Below, one piece after another: positions 20,677 to 30,303 of a DNA stretch of 64,000 nt. The position numbers and the translations under genes were made by a program. The notes under the pieces were generated by a model, which did no database searches, was not told the DNA's origin, and saw only the letters and a list, made by a program, of their open reading frames with translations. Each line of letters begins with the position of its first letter. Position 1 is the stretch's first letter. The stretch is from the NCBI GenBank assembly GCA_001766655.1, contig MJCC01000007.1, positions 179,275-243,274 of the forward strand, given 5' to 3'. This DNA is from Phytomonas francai. Taxonomy: Eukaryota > Euglenozoa > Kinetoplastea > Trypanosomatida > Trypanosomatidae.

Positions 20677-22081
20677 AAGCCCCGATGCACACACAATATA
20701 TATATATATCACTCCATAAAAGGTGTTGCTTATTTTAAATCAAATAGCTTTTACATCGGGGGGCTGGGGCCCCCGAGGCGCAACCCCAGATTCCCACCGA
20801 CCCGAAACATAATATCGGAACGCCAACGGCGAAATAAAAAACGTATGGAAACTGGATTGAGGTGCCTTCCACATATAATTTTAAGTAAAACACGGTATAT
20901 TCCAACATATTGGTAAATGAAGGATGGTTGGATTGGAAAAAAGATCCGTTTGGATACCCATTTGCACGAAGAAACGGGCGATCTGCTTCATAAATTAAAT
21001 AAAATCCCCACCACCTCACGTTGAAAGCATTTTTTATAAATCAGAAGGGGGGGAACCGAATACAACCCACCCATCAATCATCATCGCTGGCTTGGATTGT
21101 TGCTATAAAATATTCTTGGGGATGCACAAAAAACGATGTATACGCTATAAAAAATCTAAAAGACATCGCGAAATCTGAATAATTCCATAATTACTATTTA
21201 AAACGACCCCACAACCATTTTTGCAGCGACGTATAAGTTAATTTTTGTTCTATAACTTGTTTTCTTAATAATTGAAATCGCTTTTAATGACAGATATTAA
21301 GTAACATCGCTGCGCCCCAAGGGCGCACGCAAAGCCTGTAAATATGAAAAAACGTGTTCATTTCGTAATCGACTTTCCGATTTGAAATTGAAGCGATGGT
21401 TATACGTTAAATTGGGGGCGCCCACCTGTACTTGGAACCATCCTCACTTTTTATTCTGTGAAATGCTCCGCTGATAAAAATATATAAAATGAATAAACCT
21501 ATTTTATTAGGATAATATTTTCAATTTAATCGCCCTATTCAAAATAAGTTCGAACTTCTACAATTAAAAATCTTGAGTTTACGATATTAGAATTCTATAG
21601 CGCCATGCATCTCCAGACCATGCCTTGAAACTGCATTTCATTTTCTCACGAATAAAAGTCTTAAATGAGTTAAAAATATTCATTTTAAATATAAAATTTC
21701 ATTTAGAATGAATATCAACGCGAGAATATTGGATCTGGGGATTAAAGGGTATTTCCGTTCGACTTGATATGAACATAGCGGTGTGGCCGCCACTTCGCTT
21801 TAAAAAAAAAATTGAATTGATTGCGAGAAAATTCACTTAAGCGAAATCTAAATTTTTCTTGAGAGTAAGTTAAAGTAATGAACCCTATTAAATTTATAAC
21901 ATTATACATATATATATATATATATACATAAGCGCGCTAGTAATTATTTTTGCTGTATATATATGTTGCCCGTACTTCCTTTCGCGCCCACCCATGGACC
22001 AGCTGTTTTAAGGTATTGAATGAAATATCAAGCTTTTTAAGGCAGTGGATACCCCTATTAATTGTTTAGAATTCCAGAACT

Positions 22082-22635
22082 TACAATCCACCAGATAAAT
22101 TTCCTGTAGGCATTCTTCCCAACCCGACTTCTAGTTCACCTTCAGCTCTGGACCAAAGCTCCGAAGGCCGAGGGCTATTCACCAATCGAACGGAATTGTA
22201 TTGCACAATTTGCCAGAGGGGATATAGAGGGTATGCTCCCTTGTGGCTCACCACACGAGACCACAACCGAACCTGCCTACACCACCACCGGATTGACCAT
22301 GCAAATATTGCCATGCTCCATTTCAATCGCACAAAAGTAGTGCGCAGCACAATTGCCACCACCAGCTCAATCCACCCCTTCTCCCCCCTCGTCACCGCTC
22401 GACCATACGCCGCTACATAATGCCAGCGCTGGAACCTCCAACATCCAGAACCTCCCCCGGCGGTGCTGAAGAAACACTTTACCACCTTCTAACGGAATGC
22501 CAGGAACCGACTATGACCATCACCCACGCCCAATTGCAAAAGATGATCATAGAAAATATTTGGGAACTACTGCATCGCATGGTATTGCTTGATTACCTCC
22601 ATAGAATATTTGGTGCCGATGTTTGTGGGTAATAC
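22082..22635 (+). mobile_element. Degenerate non-LTR retrotransposon 3' portion (ingi/L1Tc-like)
   Basis: Two overlapping plus-strand frames carry features of the C-terminal nucleic-acid-binding end of trypanosomatid non-LTR elements. The first frame (22082 to a stop at about 22420) contains a Cys/His cluster beginning CTICQRGYRGYAPLW. After a frame change, the second (22420-22632) reads GGAEETLYHLLTECQE. This is the characteristic 'EETL-x-HLL-x-EC' half of the zinc-knuckle seen after the RNase H region of such elements, and it is followed by a helix-rich tail. Stops and the frame change mean it is a dead relic (DIRE-like). I see no poly-A tail or target-site duplication. Confidence 0.45.
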
Positions 22636-24111
22636 GCACTATAGGAAATGACAAAAAAGAATGTTTAAAAGGCTTTTTTCATTACTTAATTTTTTTTTAA
22701 ATACCGAGACACCCTCTTCAACATGGCTCATGGTTGGCAATTGAAAATGATGGGGTGGGGCTGTTCCATGGCACCATGGCATGGTTTTCCAGTATTTTAA
22801 AGGTAAAATATCAATTTAAAGTGTTACATCCGCCCCGTAGGCCAGATGAAACTCTAACAAATGGGGGCGCATAGTTTTTTTCAAATGAAATGGGTACAGT
22901 GTTAATGCTCGCTCCCCCTTTCGGGAACAAACCTCAGCCAAGCCAGGTGCCAAATAGTACTTAATTTTAGTTGCATTTGCTTCATAGTAGCAGCTCAAGA
23001 AAGCATTATTGACGCCGGTGTGATATCAAACCCCGGGGTAATATTAATAGGGGCCCTTAGGGGCTTTTTTTTTTGAATCATCGGCGCCCCCCCCCCCAAC
23101 CTCCCCATCCATTGAACGGCGTCAGGTGTGCGTGGGACGTGGAACCCCGCGGGGCAGATCAAAATGCCTCGTATAGCGAAACTCTTTTTCAAAACAGATT
23201 ACATATATTTCTCCTTTGATGAATATAAAAATTCAAATAACAAAGAGTATTTTAAAACACCGGCATGGGACCTCCCCGGTGAGTTGCTGTGAAACCACAA
23301 TTTTCTCCTTTTAAAAAATTCTGCTTACCCCCGCCTCGATCCAAAAAGTATTTAAAGTCCGACCCACTATCCTTCGTCGGCATGGGGCTCGTTAGTTCCT
23401 GCCATATTTTTTATAATTTGCGGAACCGGCTGGGTTTTGTATTGTGGGTTTCTGTGCGCGTGCAGGCGCATACTTTTGCGCTCATGAAATAAAAAATATA
23501 GTTGTTATTCATCCCCTCTCGCACAGACAGTCAACCTTTTATTTTAATCTCATAACTGTGAGATTTCCAAAAAAAAAAAAAAAGCAGTTGCATGCATTCG
23601 TAATCTTATAAAGCGGGAGTCTAGAATCCTAATATTTTGAAAGAGGATTTGCAAAATGTTGTTGGTGTCCCAGCATCAAGCGACAAGCATTTTTTAGAAT
23701 TCTGAGGGTGAATTAGGGTTTGATCTCGTTCTGTAGTGTCTGTTGGATACGTTTTCTTATCTCATTATTATTATTGCTTGGTATTTCAGATAAGAAATGC
23801 AAAGGATTTCTACATTGGTATGGTGTTTCTGATATTTTCCGAAACCGTTTTACTTTTGTTTATTCTCGTTTATTGGTTCCTTACCGCACATCTTCCTTAA
23901 GACTAGCTATCTGTTCATAATAATATTAATAATATTGATAATAATAATATTAAATTATTACTATATTTTATTTAAAGTAATTATATGACTTTTACTTTAA
24001 GCTTTAATTTTCCCCCCTTTTCAGACTTTAATTGTATTGTATATTCTTGGCTATCTTGTTCTCAAAAAGTTATAGCAGTACACCCCAAAATATATTAGAG
24101 TACAGCGTATT

Positions 24112-24399
24112 ATGCTTCGCTGCTCATTTAGATCTTCGATGAAATATGCAAAACTCGAGTTAACCACACGAGGTGAGTTTCCTCACGGGATGAAGGAACC
24201 TGGGTTTGTAAAAAAATTGGATAAGAATATCCCTTGGTATTTTTCGACATACCGTTCAATGTATCACTGGCCTGTTGCTGGTGATAATTGGAGTGACCTT
24301 GACGAAGGCAATAAACATCACGATTTGCACATGTTTTACACACTAGCATGGTGGAAGCTTGGTGAAGGTATATTTGACGCTGATGATGATGATTGGTAA
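24112..24399 (+). CDS. Small probable mitochondrial protein, 95 aa
   Basis: This is the first gene right of the strand switch. It begins MLRCSFRSSMKYAK, a short basic/hydrophobic leader without acidic residues that fits a kinetoplastid mitochondrial presequence. The rest is rich in aromatic residues (IPWYFSTYRSMYHWP, MFYTLAWWKLGEG) and ends in an acidic DDDDW. There is no clear membrane helix. Small Trp/Tyr-rich proteins of this kind are common among lineage-specific respiratory-complex or ATP-synthase subunits. I infer that class from character and from the similar neighbour at 24615, not from a recognised family. A pyrimidine tract (about 24013-24060) lies upstream. Confidence 0.7.
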   Translation: MLRCSFRSSMKYAKLELTTRGEFPHGMKEPGFVKKLDKNIPWYFSTYRSMYHWPVAGDNWSDLDEGNKHHDLHMFYTLAWWKLGEGIFDADDDDW

Positions 24400-24614
24400 G
24401 CCTAAATATGAGTTTAGTGACCAAAGCCAAACAGTACGATTGGAGATAATAATATTTCAGAGTGTATTGAATTTTGTCTCACAACAACCATATTATTATT
24501 GTTATTATTATTATTATTATTATTACCTTCAAATCGTTGATAATTGTATGCTGTATATGTTCTAAGCTGTTGTTATCATTTTTATTTTTCATTTTCTAAG
24601 TGAAAGGTATAAAA

Positions 24615-25040
24615 ATGCTTAGACGCACTGTAGGACGTTTATATAGGTACCAGGAGTTTGAAATGCACCATGAGGCCAAGTACCCCTTTAACTATGCTAG
24701 AGAAGCTCCCAATACGTCCGTCTTTCCCCAGTTTCAGCTTAATTTTTGGATGTTTTGGGGGTTTGGTCGTCAGGAATTATGGATAGATCGTGATACGCGA
24801 CGCTATGAAACATTTTGGGAAATGACTCGTCGTTTTCTCATGTGGTTTTTCCCGTGTTATTTTATTTTCCCTTTCGGTATCCCCAAATGGATTGCCTCTA
24901 ACATTTATGGTGAGTATGGGGAGAAGCCATTTTTAGATCACACTATGCACCTTCCCTTGGACAATAACTATATCGAATGGGGTGGTAACTCTCTTGATGC
25001 TGAGTGGCTTCGTCATATTCACTCGAAGGAGTCCTTCTGA
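24615..25040 (+). CDS. Probable mitochondrial inner-membrane subunit, 141 aa
   Basis: The start is the ATG at 24615 (MLRRTVGRLYRYQEF), an Arg-rich leader typical of mitochondrial import; in-frame codons just upstream lack ATG. One membrane segment is visible at about residues 77-96 (FLMWFFPCYFIFPFGIPKWI), flanked by many Trp, Phe and Tyr. The C-terminal part is soluble and acidic/aromatic (YIEWGGNSLDAEWLRHI). Size, single-pass topology and leader suit an accessory subunit of a respiratory complex, but I cannot name which. It follows the 95-residue gene by about 215 bases that include TTA/ATT repeats. Confidence 0.75.
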   Translation: MLRRTVGRLYRYQEFEMHHEAKYPFNYAREAPNTSVFPQFQLNFWMFWGFGRQELWIDRDTRRYETFWEMTRRFLMWFFPCYFIFPFGIPKWIASNIYGEYGEKPFLDHTMHLPLDNNYIEWGGNSLDAEWLRHIHSKESF

Positions 25041-25384
25041 AGCAACTCGAATAACTTTTGTTTTTGGTGTAGTGTAATTTTCAGATAGCTTAGAGTAGTA
25101 TTTAGGAAAATGGATTAACGTTTAGCAACATTTTTTTTGCTTTTATGATTCTTAGGAAAATAATATGCTTAACTATGGGATTTTCAATGTAATTATATTT
25201 TATTCTATTTGTTTTATTTTTATTAATATGTTGTGGCAACTGCTTAAAAACAACAAAAAACTATGAATTGGAAAAAATAAAAAATAATGCTGCACTTTTT
25301 TTTTGCTTCTACATTTTTGTTTCATCAAAAAAAAACTATAGGATAAGGGAGGGTATTTTTATAATATCCCATACATAGTTGATA
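25041..25384. other. Intergenic, AT-rich
   Basis: UTR DNA with T8-T9 and A9 runs. The pyrimidine stretch at about 25297-25322 (CTTTTTTTTTGCTTCTACATTTTTG) is a plausible splice polypyrimidine tract for the next gene. Confidence 0.6.
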
Positions 25385-26617
25385 ATGAAACACTTTAGGG
25401 TTGCACGTATAGTGTGCCAAAATAAAATACGATCTCATGCAACATATGGAATAACTCCGCTTACACACAAGGAAATGCAAATTCGCTATGGAAAAGACAA
25501 CAAAGGACTGAGGGACCAGCAAACACTTTTGAAATTGACAGAGCAGCAAATGTCTAAATGGCGGCTTAATAAGTGGAATTTTCGGGTGCCATTGTTAATC
25601 GATGGAGAGCAAAAAAGAAGGCTAATGCTGCAATTAGACATCCTAAAAGGTTTTTGTATCGAACAGATGAAACAGAATGATGCGGTTGAGAAAGATATCA
25701 AATTTGTCTCTTCCGTAACGGGAATTTCACCGGATTTAGTTCACGAAAAAAATCGTGCTTGGCTGCAGGAAGAAGCTGCAAAACTGCGCTGGGTAGGCGA
25801 GTTAAACAAAGCCAAAGACCTTCGTGATGCTTTTTTACGGCTTGAGGTATACGGCTCACCTGACCACCGACTTTTGGAGCGACTTTGTTGTATTTATGGA
25901 CTTGGGATGCTTGGTACATTTGAAGAGGCATTCTCCAATCTTATTACGGGGAAAGATGGTACCGATGAGCTATACGTAGAGGAGGCCAATCCATTTACGG
26001 AGTTACTGCAATATATTTTAACCCGATTCCCCTATTTTGACATAATTTATGATTTCCTTGGATTCAATCCGGTAAATGGCTACCGTGCTTCCCTAAGCCG
26101 TTTTCTGACTAATTTATTGCAGGAAAAGTGCACCAACGAGCAAAATATGGCATCAGGAAGAGTTCTTTTTCACAACCCACATAGAAAAGAAATTTTGTTC
26201 GATTATGGTGATAGCAAAAATACAATTGGCATCAATGACTCTATGTTCGGACTCCCTGATTTTCTTTACATAAAAAATATGGATTTTTTCTTAATTATCA
26301 TAGCTTCAAATAACCACTGGCTACGTAATCGGCAAGTTCCACATAAAAAACAATTGGAAGGGATTGCACGAAGAGGAAGCATGGTTTTTGGGATTCCTAT
26401 CGAGAAAGTACGAATTAGAAACATTTTGCTTCCTCCAGATTATTTAGACAATGCCTCCTTGAGACGCTTGGTGGATGGCATTCTCGAACTTTCAAAGGAA
26501 AAGCAAAATGAACTAATTCCATGGCTTTCATTGTACGATAAAAAACTCGACCCAAGCGACGTCGATTATTGTGAATTATCGACAACTGTGAATGAAGAGG
26601 AATGGCTTACTTTATAA
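25385..26617 (+). CDS. Hypothetical mitochondrial-type protein, 411 aa
   Basis: Starts at the ATG at 25385 (MKHFRVARIVCQNKIRSHAT), a basic leader lacking acidic residues and so a likely mitochondrial presequence. The body is helical and basic. It has a charged region at about 95-160 (KDIKFVSSVTGISPDLVHEK, EEAAKLRWVGELNKAKDLRD), a hydrophobic stretch near 295-310 (MDFFLIIIASNNHW), and a C-terminal helical end (RRLVDGILELSKEKQNELIP). Candidate classes are a mitoribosome or RNA-processing component, but no diagnostic motif is present. Codon usage is AT-leaning compared with eS26 and HMG-CoA reductase further on, suggesting modest expression. Confidence 0.8.
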   Translation: MKHFRVARIVCQNKIRSHATYGITPLTHKEMQIRYGKDNKGLRDQQTLLKLTEQQMSKWRLNKWNFRVPLLIDGEQKRRLMLQLDILKGFCIEQMKQNDAVEKDIKFVSSVTGISPDLVHEKNRAWLQEEAAKLRWVGELNKAKDLRDAFLRLEVYGSPDHRLLERLCCIYGLGMLGTFEEAFSNLITGKDGTDELYVEEANPFTELLQYILTRFPYFDIIYDFLGFNPVNGYRASLSRFLTNLLQEKCTNEQNMASGRVLFHNPHRKEILFDYGDSKNTIGINDSMFGLPDFLYIKNMDFFLIIIASNNHWLRNRQVPHKKQLEGIARRGSMVFGIPIEKVRIRNILLPPDYLDNASLRRLVDGILELSKEKQNELIPWLSLYDKKLDPSDVDYCELSTTVNEEEWLTL

Positions 26618-27501
26618 GTTCATTTTTCCTTTTTTCATCGCTTGAGAAATATAAGCTTATCTGAAATTCACTACCTTTTAAATATATGTTTTCTCAAGTA
26701 ATTTTTTTAAAATAATTATTATTTATCTTCACTAATTTTGCCAGTATTTTAATTTTATTTTTATCCTCTTTTTATCTTCAATATGTTTTTTCCTTCCGCC
26801 AAGACTTACCGAATACATAACTCATATACACTATTTATGTTTTGTTTCTGAGGGAAAAAAGAACAGATAGCTATATCCACTTAGACGGACGATTATTGAA
26901 TGTAAATTAATAAAGTCCATTATTTCTAAAAGGTTTTTATAATGTTCAAAATGATTAAGTTTCAACTTCACGAATTACACCTATAAGCAAGGCAGGAGGT
27001 GATATTTTCCTAAAGGTTTGCTATATTCTTTTCGCCAAAGCAACACGAAGCAGGTGGTTTGCTTAATTTTAATCCAATGATAAGATCCTTGGATTTCTGT
27101 CCACACGTGCCCGTTGAGGTTTATAAGACTTCTGGGCAAGTAAAGATAATTATCCCAGTTTATGACGCTTCGAGAGGTGTTGCCATTACACAATTATTCA
27201 TTGAGGATACCTTGAGTGTTCGAGATGTGTATTCTATGCTCTAGCACGATTTAAAGCAAAGTTAGTGAATATTAAGAAGCAAATTGTCTACAACTACTCA
27301 AGAGCCTTACGTTTGTTAGTCTTGCAAAAATACTGCTTCATATCTGTATCTATATGCATGTAACATGGTCTATGGCTGGTTTATCTTATATTTGTTTTGC
27401 ATCCCGCCTCGAAAATATGATCCACAGGTTCGCAAAATTCTTTCTCATTGTTCGCATTTTTTTTTTTTAAATATCAACAACTAAATCCAAATATTAGAAA
27501 G
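26618..27501. other. Intergenic, AT-rich
   Basis: This is the 3' UTR of the 411-residue gene and the 5' region of eS26. A short open frame (27077-27244) is listed separately. A strong T tract at 27457-27469 followed by AG at 27495-27496 would serve as the eS26 splice acceptor. Confidence 0.55.
27077..27244 (+). CDS. Doubtful small ORF, 55 aa
   Basis: ATG at 27077 opens 55 codons with balanced composition (FCPHVPVEVYKTSGQVKIII, FIEDTLSVRDVYSML). The frame is also open about 20 codons upstream without an ATG. It reads more like globular protein than the surrounding AT-rich DNA. It could be a small gene, a fragment of a lost gene or chance. No family recognised. Confidence 0.25.
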   Translation: MIRSLDFCPHVPVEVYKTSGQVKIIIPVYDASRGVAITQLFIEDTLSVRDVYSML

Positions 27502-27840
27502 ATGACCACCAAACGTCGCAATCACGGTCGCTCGAAGCCGCCGCACAGCCGCGGGCGTGTGAAGCCCGTGCACTGCTATAACTGCGGCCGCCTGACGCCG
27601 AAGGATAAGGCGGTGGGCCGCTTTAACGTGCGCCGTATGTTGGACGCCGCCTCGGCCCGCGACGTCGCGGAGGCCTCCCCGATCTACGGGGTCGGCTTCC
27701 CGATGCCGAAGCTCTTCATGAAGCAGCGCTATTGCATCGCGTGCGCGATCCACAGCCGCACGGTGCGCGCGCGCAAGGTCAGCGAGCGCAAGATCCGCTT
27801 TACCTCCAAGGTTCCCTACCGCCCGGCCGCCAAAAAGTAA
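27502..27840 (+). CDS. RPS26: Ribosomal protein eS26
   Basis: This is a 112-residue small-subunit ribosomal protein located at the mRNA exit channel. The sequence is eS26 throughout: an N-terminal basic stretch (KRRNHGRSKPPHSRGRVKPV), the zinc-binding pairs CYNCGR (about 24-27) and CIACAIHSR (about 80-88), and a basic tail. The start is the ATG at 27502; the frame is open 18 codons upstream but those codons are the polypyrimidine/AT-rich leader. Codons are strongly GC-ending, as expected for a highly expressed gene, in sharp contrast to the flanking UTRs. HMG-CoA reductase follows after about 280 bases. Confidence 0.96.
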   Translation: MTTKRRNHGRSKPPHSRGRVKPVHCYNCGRLTPKDKAVGRFNVRRMLDAASARDVAEASPIYGVGFPMPKLFMKQRYCIACAIHSRTVRARKVSERKIRFTSKVPYRPAAKK

Positions 27841-28121
27841 GTGCCGTCGCTTAAAGTACAGATGGTGAGCTTCTTTTTTTATCATTTTATTAGTTTCTTA
27901 AACCTATAAAATAAAATGCCATTTCTGCAACGGCTTTCTGCAAAGTCTTGGTCCGCGGGACGTTTTTGATGGGTCACACAATTCTTTATTTGGCTTCTAT
28001 TTTTCCCTCTTATTTAATTTGAATCCTTCATATTATGTAATACCCATATCCAATGGTTTGTGTGTTCTTTTTATTTCATAAGATAGCCCTTTTCCATTTT
28101 TATTACTATATATCTATATCT

Positions 28122-29399
28122 ATGCGGAGGAGTGTATTTTTAGCCACCAAAATGATGTCCAGCAAAGGCCCATGGCGCGACCAGTCCGACGAGGCGATCC
28201 AGCAGGCGGTGGCGGCGAAGGAGCTGCCGCTCTACGCGCTCGAGCAGGCCCTCGCCCCGGACTACGAGCGCGCGATCGCGATTCGCCGGGCGATTCTGAA
28301 GGCGGACGGGCTGGACGGGGTGCCCTTCCGCGGCTACGCGTGGCCGCGCGTGGTGGGGCAGTGCTGCGAGAACGTCGTCGGCTACGTGCCGATCCCCGTC
28401 GGCGTGGCCGGGCCGCTTTTGATCGACGGCGCGGCCGTGGCCCTGCCGATGGCGACGACGGAGGGCGCCCTGGTCGCGAGCACCCACCGCGGCGCCCGCG
28501 CGATCGGCGAGAGCGGCGGCTGCACGACGTTCCTCCTCCGCGAGGGCATGACCCGCGCCCCGGTCGTCGCCGTGGACAGCCTCGAGGAGGCCGCGCGGGT
28601 CTGCCGGTTCTGCGAGGACGACTTCGACCGCCTCAAGGCCGCCTTCGAGTCCACGACGCGCTTCGGCAAGCTCCAGAGCGTGAAGTGCGCGGTCGCGGGC
28701 CGCAGGGTGCACCTCCGCTTCACCGCCCTCACCGGCGACGCCATGGGGATGAACATGATCACCAAGGGCTGCGATAGGGCGCTCGAGGTGCTGAAGGAGC
28801 ACATCCCGTCCCTGCAGGTCCTCGCGCTTTCGGGAAACTTTTGCACCGACAAGAAGCCGTCGGCCGTCAACTGGATTGAGGGGCGCGGTAAGACGGTCGT
28901 CGCGGAGGCGATCATTAAGGCCGAGGTCGTGGAAAGGGTGCTCAAGTGCACCGTGGATGGGATTGTGAAGCTGAATGTGGCCAAAAACCTCACCGGCTCC
29001 GCGCTCGCGGGCTCCGTCGGGGGCTTCAACGCGCACGCCGCGAACGTGGTCGCGGCGATCTTCCTCGCAACCGGGCAGGATCCCGCGCAGGTGGTGGAGT
29101 CGGCGACCTGCCTTACCACCATGGAGCGCGTCGGCGAGGACCTCCTCATCAGCGTCTCGATGCCGAGTATCGAGGTCGGCACCGTCGGGGGGGGGACCGG
29201 GCTGGCCGCGCAGAGCGCCCTGCTCGAGATGCTCCACTGCGCCGGCGCCCACCCTACCGACCCCGGCGCGAACGCGCGGCAGTTCGCCCGCATCATCGCC
29301 GGCGCCGTCCTCTGCGGGGAGCTTTCCCTGATGGCCGGCCTCGCCGCGGGGCATCTCCTCAGCGCCCACATGAAGCTGAACCGTAAGCCGGCGTCGTAG
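28122..29399 (+). CDS. HMGR: 3-hydroxy-3-methylglutaryl-CoA reductase, soluble mitochondrial type
   Basis: Reduces HMG-CoA to mevalonate with NADPH, committing carbon to sterols and isoprenoids. The 425 residues comprise only the catalytic domain. Signatures: VPIPVGVAGPL (89-99), ATTEGALVAST with catalytic Glu114, GDAMGMNM (205-212), TDKKPSAVNWIEGRGK with the catalytic Lys (244/245), GQD with Asp320, GTVGGGT (353-359) and AAGH with His411. The eight-span sterol-sensing membrane domain of animals and fungi is absent, as in other trypanosomatids. The leader MRRSVFLATK fits the mitochondrial location reported for that group. The residue matching the mammalian AMPK-site serine is Lys (NRK). I chose the ATG at 28122; one at 28053 adds 23 hydrophobic residues encoded by UTR-like DNA. 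The gene is very GC-rich. Confidence 0.95.
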   Translation: MRRSVFLATKMMSSKGPWRDQSDEAIQQAVAAKELPLYALEQALAPDYERAIAIRRAILKADGLDGVPFRGYAWPRVVGQCCENVVGYVPIPVGVAGPLLIDGAAVALPMATTEGALVASTHRGARAIGESGGCTTFLLREGMTRAPVVAVDSLEEAARVCRFCEDDFDRLKAAFESTTRFGKLQSVKCAVAGRRVHLRFTALTGDAMGMNMITKGCDRALEVLKEHIPSLQVLALSGNFCTDKKPSAVNWIEGRGKTVVAEAIIKAEVVERVLKCTVDGIVKLNVAKNLTGSALAGSVGGFNAHAANVVAAIFLATGQDPAQVVESATCLTTMERVGEDLLISVSMPSIEVGTVGGGTGLAAQSALLEMLHCAGAHPTDPGANARQFARIIAGAVLCGELSLMAGLAAGHLLSAHMKLNRKPAS

Positions 29400-29877
29400 G
29401 AATTTCACAACTCGGGGTCGCTTCCGCGACCGCCATCTTTCGCGTGATATATAGCATTATGTAAAAAAGGGGGTGGGGTGGGGTGGGGGGTGATTAAGGA
29501 GAAAAAAATCAGATTTTGAACCCAGAGACTTAGTATCGACACTGGAATCTGTTTATCGTTATTTTCACACCATATCTTTAGTAATGTTTTAATTGTCTCA
29601 TATCTATGCTTGCTTTTTTTTCCCCCCATTTTTAGCATGCAACTGAATTTGGCGTGACCTTTTCACTTCTTTCCCAAACCTTTGCCTGCCGTTACTAATA
29701 TTGATATGGGTCGCCCCATTATTAAGAGTGGAAAAGGAATTTTCTTAGTATATAATCTAGAAAGAGGGCAAACATCAAAACAACTAACCACAGGCGTGAG
29801 GTAATCAGACTGGATAGTTAAATCGATATCCCAATAAGGTAGGCAAGCATACTAATTATTGTTCTAGTTGCCATCCT
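29400..29877. other. Intergenic with G-quadruplex-like tract
   Basis: 3' UTR of HMG-CoA reductase and 5' region of the RRM gene. It contains a run of four G blocks, listed separately, and a T/C tract at about 29612-29632. Confidence 0.65.
29469..29491 (+). other. Potential G-quadruplex (G5-T-G4-T-G4-T-G6)
   Basis: Four blocks of four or more G separated by single T on the coding strand, about 70 bases after the HMG-CoA reductase stop. The pattern satisfies the usual G-quadruplex rule with minimal loops, so it could fold in the mRNA 3' UTR or in the non-template DNA. Confidence 0.8.
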
Positions 29878-30303
29878 ATGCCGTATTCCGTTACCTTATT
29901 TGTGGGAAATCTTTCAGCTGTTGCAAATGCCCAATATTTAGAGCGCCTATTTTCATCTTATGGTGAAGTTCAGCAGGTGACCATGAATAACAAGGGTCAC
30001 GATCGTTTTGCGGAGGTGACATTCTCATCCATAGATGACGGCGATACGGCTATTGCAGCTCTACACTATCGTTATCAGACCGCGAAAAATCTTCCGTTAG
30101 TTGTGCTTTATTCCAAAAAAAGCAACTATGTTTCCGAGTACGGTCGATTGGTAGGTCGTGAGTATCGACAGGCGATAAATGATAATAGATCGCCCCGTTT
30201 GATTTCATTGGAGCAATTTGACCCTCATTTTGAACGCAGTGAGGTGCAGCCGCCTCCATCCGAGAAATTTATCCATGAAAATAGGCCTTCTCAGTCGATT
30301 TGA
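29878..30303 (+). CDS. Single-RRM RNA-binding protein, 141 aa
   Basis: A short protein with one RNA recognition motif at about residues 4-80. RNP2 is LFVGNL (7-12) and RNP1 is the RFAEVTF region (about 43-50). The C-terminal 60 residues are charged and rich in Arg, Asn, Ser and Pro without a second domain. Trypanosomatids control gene expression mainly after transcription, and many small single-RRM proteins act on mRNA stability or translation. The target cannot be told here. The frame ends in TGA and then stays open another 52 codons (see findings). ATG at 29878 is the first in frame. Confidence 0.85.
   Translation: MPYSVTLFVGNLSAVANAQYLERLFSSYGEVQQVTMNNKGHDRFAEVTFSSIDDGDTAIAALHYRYQTAKNLPLVVLYSKKSNYVSEYGRLVGREYRQAINDNRSPRLISLEQFDPHFERSEVQPPPSEKFIHENRPSQSI

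Larger units (their letters stand above)
18117..24111. promoter_or_regulatory. Divergent strand-switch region (presumed Pol II start zone)
   Basis: All genes to the left read leftward and all genes to the right read rightward, with 6 kb between them that holds no supportable gene. In trypanosomatids such divergent regions are where Pol II transcription of both polycistronic units begins; that role is knowledge of the group, not seen directly. From 18.1 to 20.1 kb the DNA is very AT-rich, with homopolymers. From 20.2 to 23.5 kb it is a mosaic of C/G-rich patches in AT-rich DNA, with retroelement-like traces. From 23.5 to 24.1 kb it is T-rich, leading to the first right-hand gene. No tRNA or snRNA gene was found by eye. 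Confidence 0.75.

Noticed and set aside
20735..21019. 94-codon minus-strand frame in the strand-switch region
   Set aside because: No ATG start, no recognisable motif, and within chance length for this DNA.
22816..23192. Two minus-strand frames in the strand-switch region considered as retroelement endonuclease remnants
   Set aside because: They read as vaguely protein-like, but I could not match them to a conserved endonuclease motif.
28140..29408. 422-codon minus-strand frame across HMG-CoA reductase
   Set aside because: GC-rich codons of the true gene leave few stops on the other strand; the translation is Arg/Gly/Ala-rich without any domain.
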